A DNA stretch of 23,677 nt from an uncultured Bilophila sp. (lineage in GTDB: Bacteria; Desulfobacterota; Desulfovibrionia; Desulfovibrionales; Desulfovibrionaceae). This document shows, one piece after another, positions 14,835-21,524 of the stretch. The DNA is taken from NCBI GenBank assembly GCA_902373525.1, contig CABKMN010000035.1, positions 1-23,677 of the forward strand, in the 5' to 3' direction. The position numbers were made by a program, and so were the translations under genes. Position 1 is the first letter of the stretch, and each line of letters opens with the position of its first letter. Below the pieces are notes generated by a model. It saw only the letters and a program-made list of their open reading frames with translations, did no database searches and was not told the origin of the DNA.

Positions 14835-14868
14835 CGCCGGGACGCGCCCCGAACGGCGCGTCCCGGCG
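14835..14868 (+). terminator. 14-bp GC hairpin between the small protein gene and nth
   Basis: CGCCGGGACGCGCC (14835-14848) pairs perfectly with GGCGCGTCCCGGCG (14855-14868), followed by TCATCTTTCG. It probably ends the transcript of the small protein gene; nth starts 28 bases later. Confidence 0.6.
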
Positions 14869-14895
14869 TCATCTTTCGTATCGAGGAAACAGACC

Positions 14896-15531
14896 ATGAC
14901 AGAAAAACAGCGGGCGACCAACGTTCTCGAACTCCTCGCCAAACGCTATCCCGATCTGGAAACCCATCTCGTGGCCGAGAGCCCGTGGGAACTGCTCGTC
15001 GCCACCGTGCTCGCCGCCCAGTGCACGGACAAGCGCGTGAATCAGGTCACGCCCGAACTCTTCCGGCGCTGGCCCGATCCCGCCGCCCTCGCGCTGGCCA
15101 CCATCCCGGAACTCGAAGAGGTCATCCATTCCGTCGGGTTCTATCACAGCAAGGCCAAACACCTCATCGCCGCCGCGCAACTCGTCGTGAAGGAGTTCAA
15201 CGGCGAGACGCCGCGCACCATGAAGGACCTCATCAAGCTGCCGGGCGTGGCCCGCAAGACCGCAAACGTGGTGCTGTGGGGCGGCTTCGGCATCAACGAG
15301 GGCCTCGCCGTGGACACGCACGTCAAACGCATCTCGGGCCGTCTGGGCCTCACGAAACACACCGACCCCGTGGACATCGAAAAGGACCTCACCAAGCTGT
15401 TCCCCCAGTCCGAATGGGGCAAGGTCAACCACCGCATGGTGTGGTTCGGCCGCCACGTCTGCGACGCGCGCAAGCCCCTCTGCGGGGAGTGCGAGATGTC
15501 GTCGTTCTGCCCCAAAATCGGCGTGGAATAG
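14896..15531 (+). CDS. nth: Endonuclease III
   Basis: 211 residues, normal length. This DNA glycosylase and AP lyase removes oxidised pyrimidines in base-excision repair. The helix-hairpin-helix LPGVARKTANVVL (115-127) contains the catalytic Lys121, and VDTHVKR (139-145) holds Asp140. The usual second glycine of the HhH loop is Ala here (GVA rather than GVG), a mild change. The iron-sulfur loop C-X6-C-X2-C-X5-C is complete (Cys189, 196, 199, 205). The ATG at 14896 follows GAGGAAA; the upstream in-frame ATG at 14803 precedes the terminator hairpin and is rejected. It appears monocistronic. Confidence 0.96.
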   Translation: MTEKQRATNVLELLAKRYPDLETHLVAESPWELLVATVLAAQCTDKRVNQVTPELFRRWPDPAALALATIPELEEVIHSVGFYHSKAKHLIAAAQLVVKEFNGETPRTMKDLIKLPGVARKTANVVLWGGFGINEGLAVDTHVKRISGRLGLTKHTDPVDIEKDLTKLFPQSEWGKVNHRMVWFGRHVCDARKPLCGECEMSSFCPKIGVE

Positions 15532-15695
15532 AATCATTCCGGTAACTCATTGATTATCATGGCGTAGTTTCAACCGCAACATATCCTGAACGCGTGGATC
15601 ACGCTCCCGCGTCAGGGTGTGCGGTACAGTCCGGGGACTGCGCGCCGCTTCGGGAAGCGGTCGGCCAACGCACCCGGAGGAAGAGGAGAAACGCC

Positions 15696-16043
15696 ATGAA
15701 ACGTCTCATTGCCGCTCTCGCGCTCGTCGCTTCGCTCGGCATGGCCGGGCAGGCCCTCGCCCTTGACAAGAAGATCAACATCTTCAACGGGGCGCAGTAC
15801 GACATCTACACCCTGTACCTCTCTCCCACCAACGCCAACGACTGGGAAGAAAACCTGCTGAAGGAAGAAACCCTCCCCAACGGCGACAAGGTCGACCTCG
15901 AAGTGAGCCGCACCGAAAAGGCCGAAGCCTGGGACATCAAGGTCACCAACAAGGCCGGCGAAACCATGACATGGGTCGGCGTCCCCCTGAACAAGGCCGG
16001 ACAGATCACCCTGCTTCCCGACGGTCAGTACAACATCCGTTAA
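15696..16043 (+). CDS. Small secreted protein of unknown function
   Basis: 115 residues with a clear Sec signal peptide (MKRLIAALALVASLGMAGQALA, cleavage after about residue 22, written here as one 22-residue region: positions 1-22). The mature part of about 93 residues looks like an all-beta domain: KINIFNGAQYDIYTLYLSP, DWEENLL, LPNGDKVDLEV, WDIKVTNKAG and TWVGVPLNKAGQITL. The pattern of I-x-LY-x-SP, then D-W-x-E-x-L and LPNG, then W/Y-D-I-K-V recurs in small periplasmic proteins of many proteobacteria with no assigned function. AGAGGAG precedes the ATG at 15696. Repeat copy R4 follows the stop. Neighbours give no hint of its role. Confidence 0.82.
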   Translation: MKRLIAALALVASLGMAGQALALDKKINIFNGAQYDIYTLYLSPTNANDWEENLLKEETLPNGDKVDLEVSRTEKAEAWDIKVTNKAGETMTWVGVPLNKAGQITLLPDGQYNIR

Positions 16044-16064
16044 CCTGACGAAGTGACAATCCGA

Positions 16065-16100
16065 AGAGGGGGAAACGTTCACCAGAACGTTTCCCCCTCT
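16065..16100. terminator. Long GA/CT hairpin, repeat copy R4
   Basis: Positions 16065-16080 and 16085-16100 are perfect complements (16 bp) around ACCA; the inner part reads AAACGTTC/GAACGTTT. It is shorter than the other copies. The tail CTTCAAAGAC lies 25 bases downstream on the plus strand, in the direction of the secreted-protein gene. Confidence 0.7.
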
Positions 16101-16267
16101 GCAAATCGCCGGTGCGGGTCTCCCTCTTCAAAGACATCCATAAACAGGGCGGATGGCGGCGGGGAACCTTGGCGCGCTTCCCGGCAACGCCTCTCCGTCT
16201 TCCTCATCATTTTTTCCAGAAAAACGACCTCCCCACGACAAACCGGGATACGCCTGACCATGACGGA

Positions 16268-16337
16268 ACGCCCGATACACGCCGCGGTGCCGCATCCGTC
16301 TTTTGCCGGACACGGGACCGCGGCATGTATCGGGCGT
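16268..16337. repeat. 24-bp near-perfect inverted repeat
   Basis: Positions 16268-16291 and 16314-16337 are reverse complements with two mismatches, starting ACGCCCGATACA at the outer end. The 22-base centre can form a small inner stem (TCCG/CGGA). It has no T-tract and sits in the convergent intergenic region. Confidence 0.8.
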
Positions 16338-16529
16338 CGTACCGGAGCCTGCCCCCAAAGCCCTAAAAGGACCGTAGCCGTCAGACACGTTTCCGGGCCT
16401 GCGGGCATCGGAAGCAACGGGGCTCCCCCCCACAGCGGACGAGAAAAAGAGCTTTCTTGCCGTCTTTCATGCCGCGCGCCCTCCGGCCCGGCGGGCGGGA
16501 GGCGGAGCCTGCCCCTCAGGCCATGTTTC

Positions 16530-17801
16530 CTAGCGTTCGCGCACGCATTCGGGGCGGATGACGGCGCGGACGAGCAATTCGAATTCGGTCAGCGAGCAGG
16601 GGCCTTCGTAGGCCTGCGAACCGCACCACGGTACCTCAAGCGCCTCGCGCAGCGGTTCGCCCCGCATGGCGGGATCGTGCAGCGTCTCCAGCGACTGCGC
16701 CAGAAGATGCGCATGCACCTGATACTGGCCGTTCCGTTCCCAGAGCGTCAGCGCCAGCGCGCTCGCCGGGGGAATCTCGTCCGGCGCGTAGCCGGAAAGA
16801 TGCCAGTTCAGACTCAACAGCTTGGCCACGTTGGCGATATTCGTATCGTGCCCGACGAACACCACGACCTTGGCCTTGTTGACGACGGGATCGGCGTACT
16901 TGCCGACCAACGCGTTCGCCATGTCCAGCAGGAGTTCGCTGCCCCGGCTGGCGGCGACGGAAGGCGCGCGGTTCACGGCGTCGAACACCCGACTGTGCAC
17001 GGGGAGCAGGGCTTCAAGTTCGCCCCTGTCCACGGTCCCCCATCCGGCGGGCCGATCCCACTGGGCATACTCCAGCAGCATGATTTCCGCCGTACTGGAA
17101 GCCATGCCGAGCTTACCGCCGAGATGCACCGTCTGGTTGTCCTTGCCGAACGTCAGGCGCGAGGGCACATCCGCGATGGTGCAGTTTTCCGGCAACCGGT
17201 GCTCGCGGCAGAATTCAGGAGAGGCGGGGCCGAGCAGCGCGGCCAGCTCGGAAACCGGTTCGGCGAGCGTCTGTTCCAGCTCAGCGATGTCCTTGGGAGA
17301 AAGCTCTTTCTCAATGCGCGCGGGCTCAAGGGCGCAGTACCCGGCCTCGACCGGGTGGAACAGGGGATCGATGGACGCGGAACGGTTCACGACGGGCTTG
17401 AACCCGCAGCCGGGAGCCAGCCCCTCCAGCACGGCCTCCGCCGTCGCCTCGGTCCGTTGTTCCTTGTCCGCCCGGATCGCGATCACGCCGGGCTCGGGGC
17501 AACCCTTTTCCGGGAGCAGTCCGGTCCGTTTCAAAAAGGCGGCCTCCTGACGCCACATCGAGGTCACGAGCTCGGCTCCGCGCGGGGTCAGTTCCCCGCG
17601 TTTGACCGGCCATTCCGGCCAGCCCCGCCGGCTCCAGGCATCCAGCTCTCCACGATGCTGCGTGGGCGAGCGGACCCCATGCCGTGAAAGAACAACCATT
17701 TTAACCAGTTTCGCCTCGCCGTCGTTATCCGCCGCACGGGCGGTCGGCGCCACGGAGCAGAGGACCGCGCAAAGCGCGGCTATGGACAACCCCCATTTCA
17801 T
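16530..17801 (-). CDS. Periplasmic histidine acid phosphatase
   Basis: 423 residues in histidine phosphatase clade 2 (AppA phytase/Agp glucose-1-phosphatase type). A signal peptide covers about residues 1-23 (ending ARA). RHGVRSP (40-46) carries the nucleophilic histidine; the proton-donor motif is GHDTN (317-321), the HD-T-N form typical of phytase rather than the HDSN of Agp. TPRG at 72-75 and eight or more cysteines in the mature part suggest disulfides. It hydrolyses phosphate esters in the periplasm; phytate or sugar phosphate as substrate is not decided by sequence. The start at 17801 has AAGGAG 7 bases upstream; an ATG 6 bases earlier is too close. It diverges from the nitroreductase gene. 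Confidence 0.92.
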   Translation of the reverse strand: MKWGLSIAALCAVLCSVAPTARAADNDGEAKLVKMVVLSRHGVRSPTQHRGELDAWSRRGWPEWPVKRGELTPRGAELVTSMWRQEAAFLKRTGLLPEKGCPEPGVIAIRADKEQRTEATAEAVLEGLAPGCGFKPVVNRSASIDPLFHPVEAGYCALEPARIEKELSPKDIAELEQTLAEPVSELAALLGPASPEFCREHRLPENCTIADVPSRLTFGKDNQTVHLGGKLGMASSTAEIMLLEYAQWDRPAGWGTVDRGELEALLPVHSRVFDAVNRAPSVAASRGSELLLDMANALVGKYADPVVNKAKVVVFVGHDTNIANVAKLLSLNWHLSGYAPDEIPPASALALTLWERNGQYQVHAHLLAQSLETLHDPAMRGEPLREALEVPWCGSQAYEGPCSLTEFELLVRAVIRPECVRER

Positions 17802-17926
17802 GATCATTCTCCTTGTTTGGGGAACAACCTACGCGCTTCCGCCATTCGCAACCACCCCATGATACGAACCGGCCTCCCGGAACCGAGGCTTCCGCGACGC
17901 CGCCATTGCAACAAGGAGTAACCGCC

Positions 17927-18541
17927 ATGTCCAAATGGCCCGTTCTGCTGCTGGCTTCCTTCCTGTTCCTCGCTCCGGGAACGGCGCAGGCCGCCTCCCT
18001 CCAGCTTCCGGCCCCCGATACCAAGGGAGGCGCTCCGCTCATGCAGGCGCTCGACGCCCGCAAAAGTTCCCGGAACTTCACCTCGAAGCCGCTTTCCGAC
18101 AAGCTCCTCGGCGATCTGCTCTGGGCCGCGTGCGGGGTGAACCGTCCCGACGGCAGGCGTACCATTCCCACGGCCCTGAACCGGCAGGACATCGAAATTT
18201 ACGTGCTGCGCGGCGACGGCGCATGGCGTTACGACGCAACCGGCCACACCCTCGAACAGGTCAGCACGTCCGACCTGCGCCGCTTCCTCGGCGGACAGAC
18301 CTTCGCCCGTGAAGCCCCGGCGACGCTCCTCTACGTTTCGGACGCCAAAAAGAACAGCAACGCCCAGTACGCCGCCCTGCACACCGGTTCCGCCTACCAG
18401 AACGTGGGCCTGTTCTGCGCCTCCGTCGGCCTGAACAACGTCGTCCGGGCCTCCTACGACGCCGCCGAGCTTGCCAGCGGGCTCGGCCTGCCCGAGAGCA
18501 AGCGCATCATCATTTCCCAGACGATCGGTTGGGGTGAGTAG
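17927..18541 (+). CDS. Exported nitroreductase-family (SagB/ThcOx-like) protein
   Basis: 204 residues. A signal peptide (about 1-22, ending AQA) puts it in the periplasm. The mature part has the nitroreductase fold: LDARKSSRNFTSKPLSDKLLGDLLWAACG with the R-x-S-R FMN-phosphate motif, then RTIPTALNRQDIEIYVL, HTGSAYQNVGLFCASVGL and a short C-terminal end IIISQTIGWGE. This set resembles SagB/ThcOx-type single-domain proteins. Family members bind FMN and reduce or oxidise small molecules; an exported one would need its flavin loaded in the periplasm or by Tat, yet no twin-arginine is visible. AAGGAG precedes the ATG. It diverges from the acid phosphatase and ends at repeat copy R5. Confidence 0.87.
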   Translation: MSKWPVLLLASFLFLAPGTAQAASLQLPAPDTKGGAPLMQALDARKSSRNFTSKPLSDKLLGDLLWAACGVNRPDGRRTIPTALNRQDIEIYVLRGDGAWRYDATGHTLEQVSTSDLRRFLGGQTFAREAPATLLYVSDAKKNSNAQYAALHTGSAYQNVGLFCASVGLNNVVRASYDAAELASGLGLPESKRIIISQTIGWGE

Positions 18542-18545
18542 GGAA

Positions 18546-18607
18546 AAGATTGGGGAGGGGAAGGGGAAACTTTCTGGAGAAAGTTTCCCCTTCCCCTCCC
18601 CAATCTT
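18546..18607. terminator. Long GA/CT hairpin, repeat copy R5
   Basis: A 30-bp perfect stem (18546-18575 with 18578-18607) with GG at the centre, the longest copy. The arms are AAGATTGGGGAGGGGAAGGG on the purine side, with the AAACTTTCT tip as in R1. It lies between convergent genes 4 bases past the nitroreductase stop and 15 bases past the heptosyltransferase stop on the other strand, so it could end both transcripts. The CTTCAAAGAC tail is not seen here. Confidence 0.75.
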
Positions 18608-18622
18608 CATCTCCCTTTCTTC

Positions 18623-19672
18623 CTACACCCCCAACTTGCCCTTCACATCCCGCCACACGGCCTCGACGTCGATGCCGACCATACAGCGGTGGTGCCCCTT
18701 GGGGCAGTGATGCGGCCCGTGCAGGCCGCAGGGGCGGCAGTCGAGGGACACTTCGAACACCTTGGCGGAATCGCCGCGCGGGAAAAAGCCGAGTTCCCGA
18801 ACCGTGGGCCCGAACAGTGCCGTGACCGGCGTGCGCTGCGCCCACGCAAGATGCATGGGGCCGGAATCGTTGGAAACGTAACAGTCGAGCACGCCCAGAT
18901 AGGCCGCCAGCTCGGGCAACGTCAGGGCGCAGGAAAGATCGTGCAGAAGCGGGCTGCCCTTGAGCTCGGAAAGTGCGATCACGTCGCGGGCCACGCCTTC
19001 CTCGCCCGGCCCGGCGAATACGACGACATGCGCCCCGGACGCGGCGGCGCGGCGGGCAATCTCCGCGAACCCGGACGGCAGCCAGCGCTTCGTGCCCCAG
19101 ACCGACCCGGGATGCAGACCGAGAAGCACCGGCGGCTGATCGCCCCGGCGCAGCGAATCGCGAAAGGCTTCCGCCTTCTCTATGGCCGCCGGAGGCAATA
19201 CCAGCTCGGGCCAGTGCTCACGGGGCGCGTCAGGCGGCAGAACGGGATTCAGCAGCTCAAGCAGACGCTCGATTTCGTGCAGCTCGCGGAAACGGCGGGA
19301 CACCCGGCGGTTGTAGCAGAGCGCCGAGACGAGGCCGCCGGCATACCCCACACGGACCGAGGCGCCGCTCAGACGGGCCAACAGCGCGGAGCGCGGGCTC
19401 GGGTGCGCGCCGATCCACAGGTCATAACGCCGACCGCCGAGGACACGTCCCATCTTGAGAAGGGCCGACAGGCGGTTGTTCCCGGAAAGGCGGCGCTTGT
19501 CATACTCGTAAACGGCGCGGAGGGCCGGGTGCGCCTCAAACAAGGAGGCGAAACCACGGCGCACGTAAAAATCGATCTCCGCTCCGGGGAAGGCTTCCGC
19601 CAGCGTCCGAATCAGCGGCAACGTCAGCACCGCGTCCCCCAAAAAGGCCGTATTCCATACCGCAATCCGCAT
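18623..19672 (-). CDS. GT9-family ADP-heptose:LPS heptosyltransferase
   Basis: 349 residues, glycosyltransferase family 9 (WaaF/WaaC/RfaF type), a GT-B fold enzyme that adds heptose to the LPS core at the inner-membrane face. Signs: MRIAVWNTAFLGDAVLTLPLIRTL at the N-terminus, LGLHPGSVWGTKRWL near residue 184, and YVSNDSGPMHLAWAQRTPVTALFGPT in the nucleotide-sugar half. The C-terminus has a Cys/His-rich patch (DCRPCGLHGPHHCPKGHHRCM region), seen in many GT9 proteins. AAAGGAGG precedes the ATG. Whether it is heptosyltransferase I, II or a later core enzyme cannot be told. It stands alone, apart from other LPS genes. Confidence 0.92.
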   Translation of the reverse strand: MRIAVWNTAFLGDAVLTLPLIRTLAEAFPGAEIDFYVRRGFASLFEAHPALRAVYEYDKRRLSGNNRLSALLKMGRVLGGRRYDLWIGAHPSPRSALLARLSGASVRVGYAGGLVSALCYNRRVSRRFRELHEIERLLELLNPVLPPDAPREHWPELVLPPAAIEKAEAFRDSLRRGDQPPVLLGLHPGSVWGTKRWLPSGFAEIARRAAASGAHVVVFAGPGEEGVARDVIALSELKGSPLLHDLSCALTLPELAAYLGVLDCYVSNDSGPMHLAWAQRTPVTALFGPTVRELGFFPRGDSAKVFEVSLDCRPCGLHGPHHCPKGHHRCMVGIDVEAVWRDVKGKLGV

Positions 19673-19746
19673 GCTTCCTCCTTTCGGCCCGGAACCGGGC
19701 TCCGCAAACGAAGCCTATCCTTTGAACCTTTCCGGCACAAGATACG

Positions 19747-19778
19747 AAAAAAGGCCCGGACGGCTTGTGTCCGGGCCT
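19747..19778 (-). terminator. Intrinsic terminator of the perR-rbr-rubredoxin group
   Basis: AGGCCCGGAC (19752-19761) pairs with GTCCGGGCCT (19769-19778) around a 7-base loop, and on the minus strand six T residues follow (complement of 19752-19747). It ends transcription just after the rubredoxin gene. Confidence 0.88.
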
Positions 19779-19818
19779 GAAGCCTCTGCGCGGCGCAGGC
19801 TTCCTCGACGGAGGAAAC

Positions 19819-20001
19819 CTATTCGCTCAACGGCTTGAAGTTCTTCTTGGACGCTCCGCAGACGGGACAGGTCCAGTCTTCGGGGAGGTCTTCAAAACGC
19901 GTTCCCGCCGGAATCTTGCGGCGCTTGTCGCCGCGGTCGGGATCGTACACGTACCCGCAATTGCTCACGGGGCAGCGATACATATCTTTCGGATCAGCCA
20001 T
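19819..20001 (-). CDS. Rubredoxin, C-X4-C type
   Basis: 60 residues. A one-iron electron carrier with four cysteine ligands: Cys10 and Cys15 in CPVSNC, Cys45 and Cys48 in CPVC. The first pair has four residues between, instead of the usual two; this type is known from Desulfovibrio desulfuricans (Rd-2 class). The rest is typical: GYVYDPDRGD, IPAGTRFEDLPEDWTCPVCGA. GGGAGG precedes the ATG. It starts 15 bases after the rubrerythrin stop, so they are one unit. It likely feeds electrons to rubrerythrin or to a related peroxide- or superoxide-reducing enzyme. A terminator follows. Confidence 0.96.
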   Translation of the reverse strand: MADPKDMYRCPVSNCGYVYDPDRGDKRRKIPAGTRFEDLPEDWTCPVCGASKKNFKPLSE

Positions 20002-20016
20002 GCCGCACCTCCCGGC

Positions 20017-20592
20017 TTACCAAGGGTTGTGCAGGACTTCGAAGTGCGCGGTGGGATGCGCGCAGGCGGGACACAGCGCCGGGGCGTGTTCGCCGGTCAC
20101 GAGGCAGCCGCAGTTGCGGCAGCGCCACACGACGGGGGTTTCACGCACGAACACGCGGCCTTCCTTGATGTTCTTCGCGAAAGCGAGGAAACGTTCCTCA
20201 TGGTACTGCTCCGCGATGGCGATGTTGCGCATGACGGCGGCGATTTCGGAGAACCCTTCGGAATCGGCGATCTTCGCGAAAGAAGGATACATTTCGGTAT
20301 ATTCGTGGTGCTCGCCGGCGGCAGCGGCGTACAGGTTGGCTTCCGTGGCGGCGACCACGCCGGCCGGGAAGGCGGCCACGATTTCCACATCGCCGCCTTC
20401 AAGGAACTTGAACAGACGCTTGGCGTGTTCCTTTTCCTGAAGCGCGGTTTCGGTGAAGATGTCGCCGATCTGCACGAAGCCGTCCTTCTTGGCGGCGGAG
20501 GCGAAATAGTCGTAACGGTTGCGGGCCTGGGATTCACCGGCGAACGCGGTGAGGATATTCTTTTCAGTCTGCGTGCCTTTCAAGGATTTCAT
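20017..20592 (-). CDS. rbr: Rubrerythrin
   Basis: 191 residues, the classic length. A non-haem di-iron peroxidase that reduces H2O2 to water in anaerobes, with electrons from rubredoxin. The ferritin-like part has Glu20 (AGESQARNRY), the EKEH motif (53-56), GEHHEY with Glu94 and Glu97, and AEQYHEERF with Glu128 and His131. The C-terminal rubredoxin-like domain has C-X2-C at 158-161 and 174-177. The ATG at 20592 follows AGAGGT; an earlier in-frame ATG at 20631 lacks a ribosome site and adds a non-family stretch. It sits between perR and rubredoxin on the same strand. Confidence 0.97.
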   Translation of the reverse strand: MKSLKGTQTEKNILTAFAGESQARNRYDYFASAAKKDGFVQIGDIFTETALQEKEHAKRLFKFLEGGDVEIVAAFPAGVVAATEANLYAAAAGEHHEYTEMYPSFAKIADSEGFSEIAAVMRNIAIAEQYHEERFLAFAKNIKEGRVFVRETPVVWRCRNCGCLVTGEHAPALCPACAHPTAHFEVLHNPW

Positions 20593-20643
20593 GGGGTAAA
20601 CCTCTTGGTTTGTGTCGTGAGGAAGACGCATCTTCCGAACGGG

Positions 20644-20678
20644 TTTCGGGGCCGCGCACGGAGCGCGACCCCGAAAAC
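20644..20678 (-). promoter_or_regulatory. Hairpin in the rubrerythrin 5' region
   Basis: TTTCGGGG-C-CGCGC pairs with GCGCG-A-CCCCGAAA across 20645-20678, with one mismatch, in the 195-base gap between perR and rbr. No T-tract follows, so it is more likely an mRNA leader structure than a terminator. A smaller hairpin CCCCG/CGGGG lies at 20716-20731. Confidence 0.4.
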
Positions 20679-20787
20679 ATGGAGCTACGTTAGCCCGAAA
20701 AAACGGTTTGGGGAACCCCGCTATAACGGGGGAAAGACCTGTGCGCGCCCGGCAAACGGTTCAGCCTGCTCCCGCAACACGGCGTGA

Positions 20788-21183
20788 TCAGGAACTCTTT
20801 TTGGCGCATTCTTCGCAAATGCCTTCGTATTCGACGCGAGCTTCGGTGACCATGAACCCTTCGACCGAAATCCCTTCGACGGAAGGCGTCGGCAGGGGAG
20901 GAACGACATCCCCGATCTTGCCGCAAATCTGGCAGCGCACATGCTGATGGGGCCGGGTGTCGCCGTCGAAACGGCGGATGGAGCCCGCGGACTCCAGTTT
21001 GAGGATTTCTTTGGATTCCGTCAGGAAATCGAGGTTGCGGTACACGGTCCCCAGGCTGATGCGCGGCATGCGGGTACGAACCATTGCGTACAGCTCATCG
21101 GCCGTGGGGTGAGTCTTGACTTTCCTCAATTCCTCAAGGATGACCATACGTTGTCGAGTCATACGAGTCTGTGGCTGTGACAT
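20788..21183 (-). CDS. perR: Fur-family regulator, PerR type
   Basis: 131 residues. A winged-helix repressor sensing peroxide through Fe-catalysed histidine oxidation. By alignment from memory with B. subtilis PerR the metal set is His25 (THPTADE), Asp74 (RRFD), His79 and His81 (HQH), Asp92; the Asp in RRFD is the mark of PerR rather than Fur. Zinc is held by two CxxC pairs (Cys84/87, Cys123/126). DNA-recognition residues lie in ISLGTVYRNLDFL. The start at 21183 has AGAGG 7 bases before it; the ATG at 21189 is too close. The gene is upstream of rbr and rubredoxin, the usual PerR targets in Desulfovibrio. Confidence 0.92.
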   Translation of the reverse strand: MSQPQTRMTRQRMVILEELRKVKTHPTADELYAMVRTRMPRISLGTVYRNLDFLTESKEILKLESAGSIRRFDGDTRPHQHVRCQICGKIGDVVPPLPTPSVEGISVEGFMVTEARVEYEGICEECAKKSS

Positions 21184-21204
21184 ATTCATACCTCTTTGAG
21201 AAGG

Positions 21205-21231
21205 ATTACTGTTAGTTCTTAAAATTGTCAA
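21205..21231 (-). promoter_or_regulatory. Candidate perR promoter and inverted repeat
   Basis: A perfect TTGACA on the minus strand (21231-21226) lies about 40 bases before perR; the best -10 is poor (TAATCC at 17 spacing or AGTAAT at 15). Between them TTAGTTCTTAA (21212-21222) is a partial inverted repeat resembling half of a PerR box, so autoregulation is possible. Confidence 0.45.
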
Positions 21232-21344
21232 GACTTTTGGATTGCATATTATTGGCGGAATGCATAGAAGTGTCAAACGAGCCGCCCCTTTCCGATGAAG
21301 CGGGGCCTTTGGGAGGCCCGACGGGAAAAAGATTCAAATTCTCG

Positions 21345-21373
21345 TTGCATCCAAAGGCGGAGACGCTTATTAC
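21345..21373 (+). promoter_or_regulatory. Possible tolQ promoter
   Basis: TTGCAT (21345-21350) and TATTAC (21368-21373) with a 17-base spacer, 150 bases before tolQ. Both hexamers are imperfect. Confidence 0.3.
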
Positions 21374-21524
21374 CGGGCGAGCGAACAAGCGTTTTTTTCC
21401 GACGGCGCTCCGGCGTTGTCGGGACTTTTGTTATGGCAGGAGCCCGGCGGGAACGGCGGCTCCGGGGCGTGAGGCGCCGTTGCGGCGCATCCCAAAAAAT
21501 ACAGACGTACCCAAGGTGTGACGT

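Larger units (their letters stand above)
16044..16529. other. Gene-free region with R4 and a large inverted repeat
   Basis: No supportable gene lies between the secreted protein (plus) and the acid phosphatase (minus), which converge here. It contains hairpin copy R4 (16065-16100), its tail CTTCAAAGAC (16126-16135), and the large inverted repeat at 16268-16337. Several short frames on both strands are created by these palindromes. Confidence 0.6.
21184..21524. other. Intergenic region between perR and tolQ
   Basis: Divergent promoter region without a gene. The perR side is AT-rich. The tolQ side holds a weak GGGCCT/AGGCCC hairpin near 21304-21319 and a candidate promoter at 21345-21373. Nothing else is recognised. 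Confidence 0.55.

Noticed and set aside
15549..15562. ATTGATTATCAT resembling part of a Fur box
   Set aside because: Only a short TGATTATCA palindrome matches; too little for a 19-base Fur site and no iron gene follows.
16079..16433. Short overlapping frames on both strands around the 24-bp inverted repeat
   Set aside because: They read through palindromes in several frames and share the mirrored peptide; a by-product of the repeat.
16053..17687. 544-codon plus-strand frame over the acid phosphatase
   Set aside because: Antisense shadow; it begins inside hairpin R4 and shows no protein features.
2..18607. G-quadruplex reading of the GA/CT hairpins
   Set aside because: Each arm has three clear runs of four or more G rather than four, and the perfect hairpin pairing is the simpler structure; kept only as a side remark.
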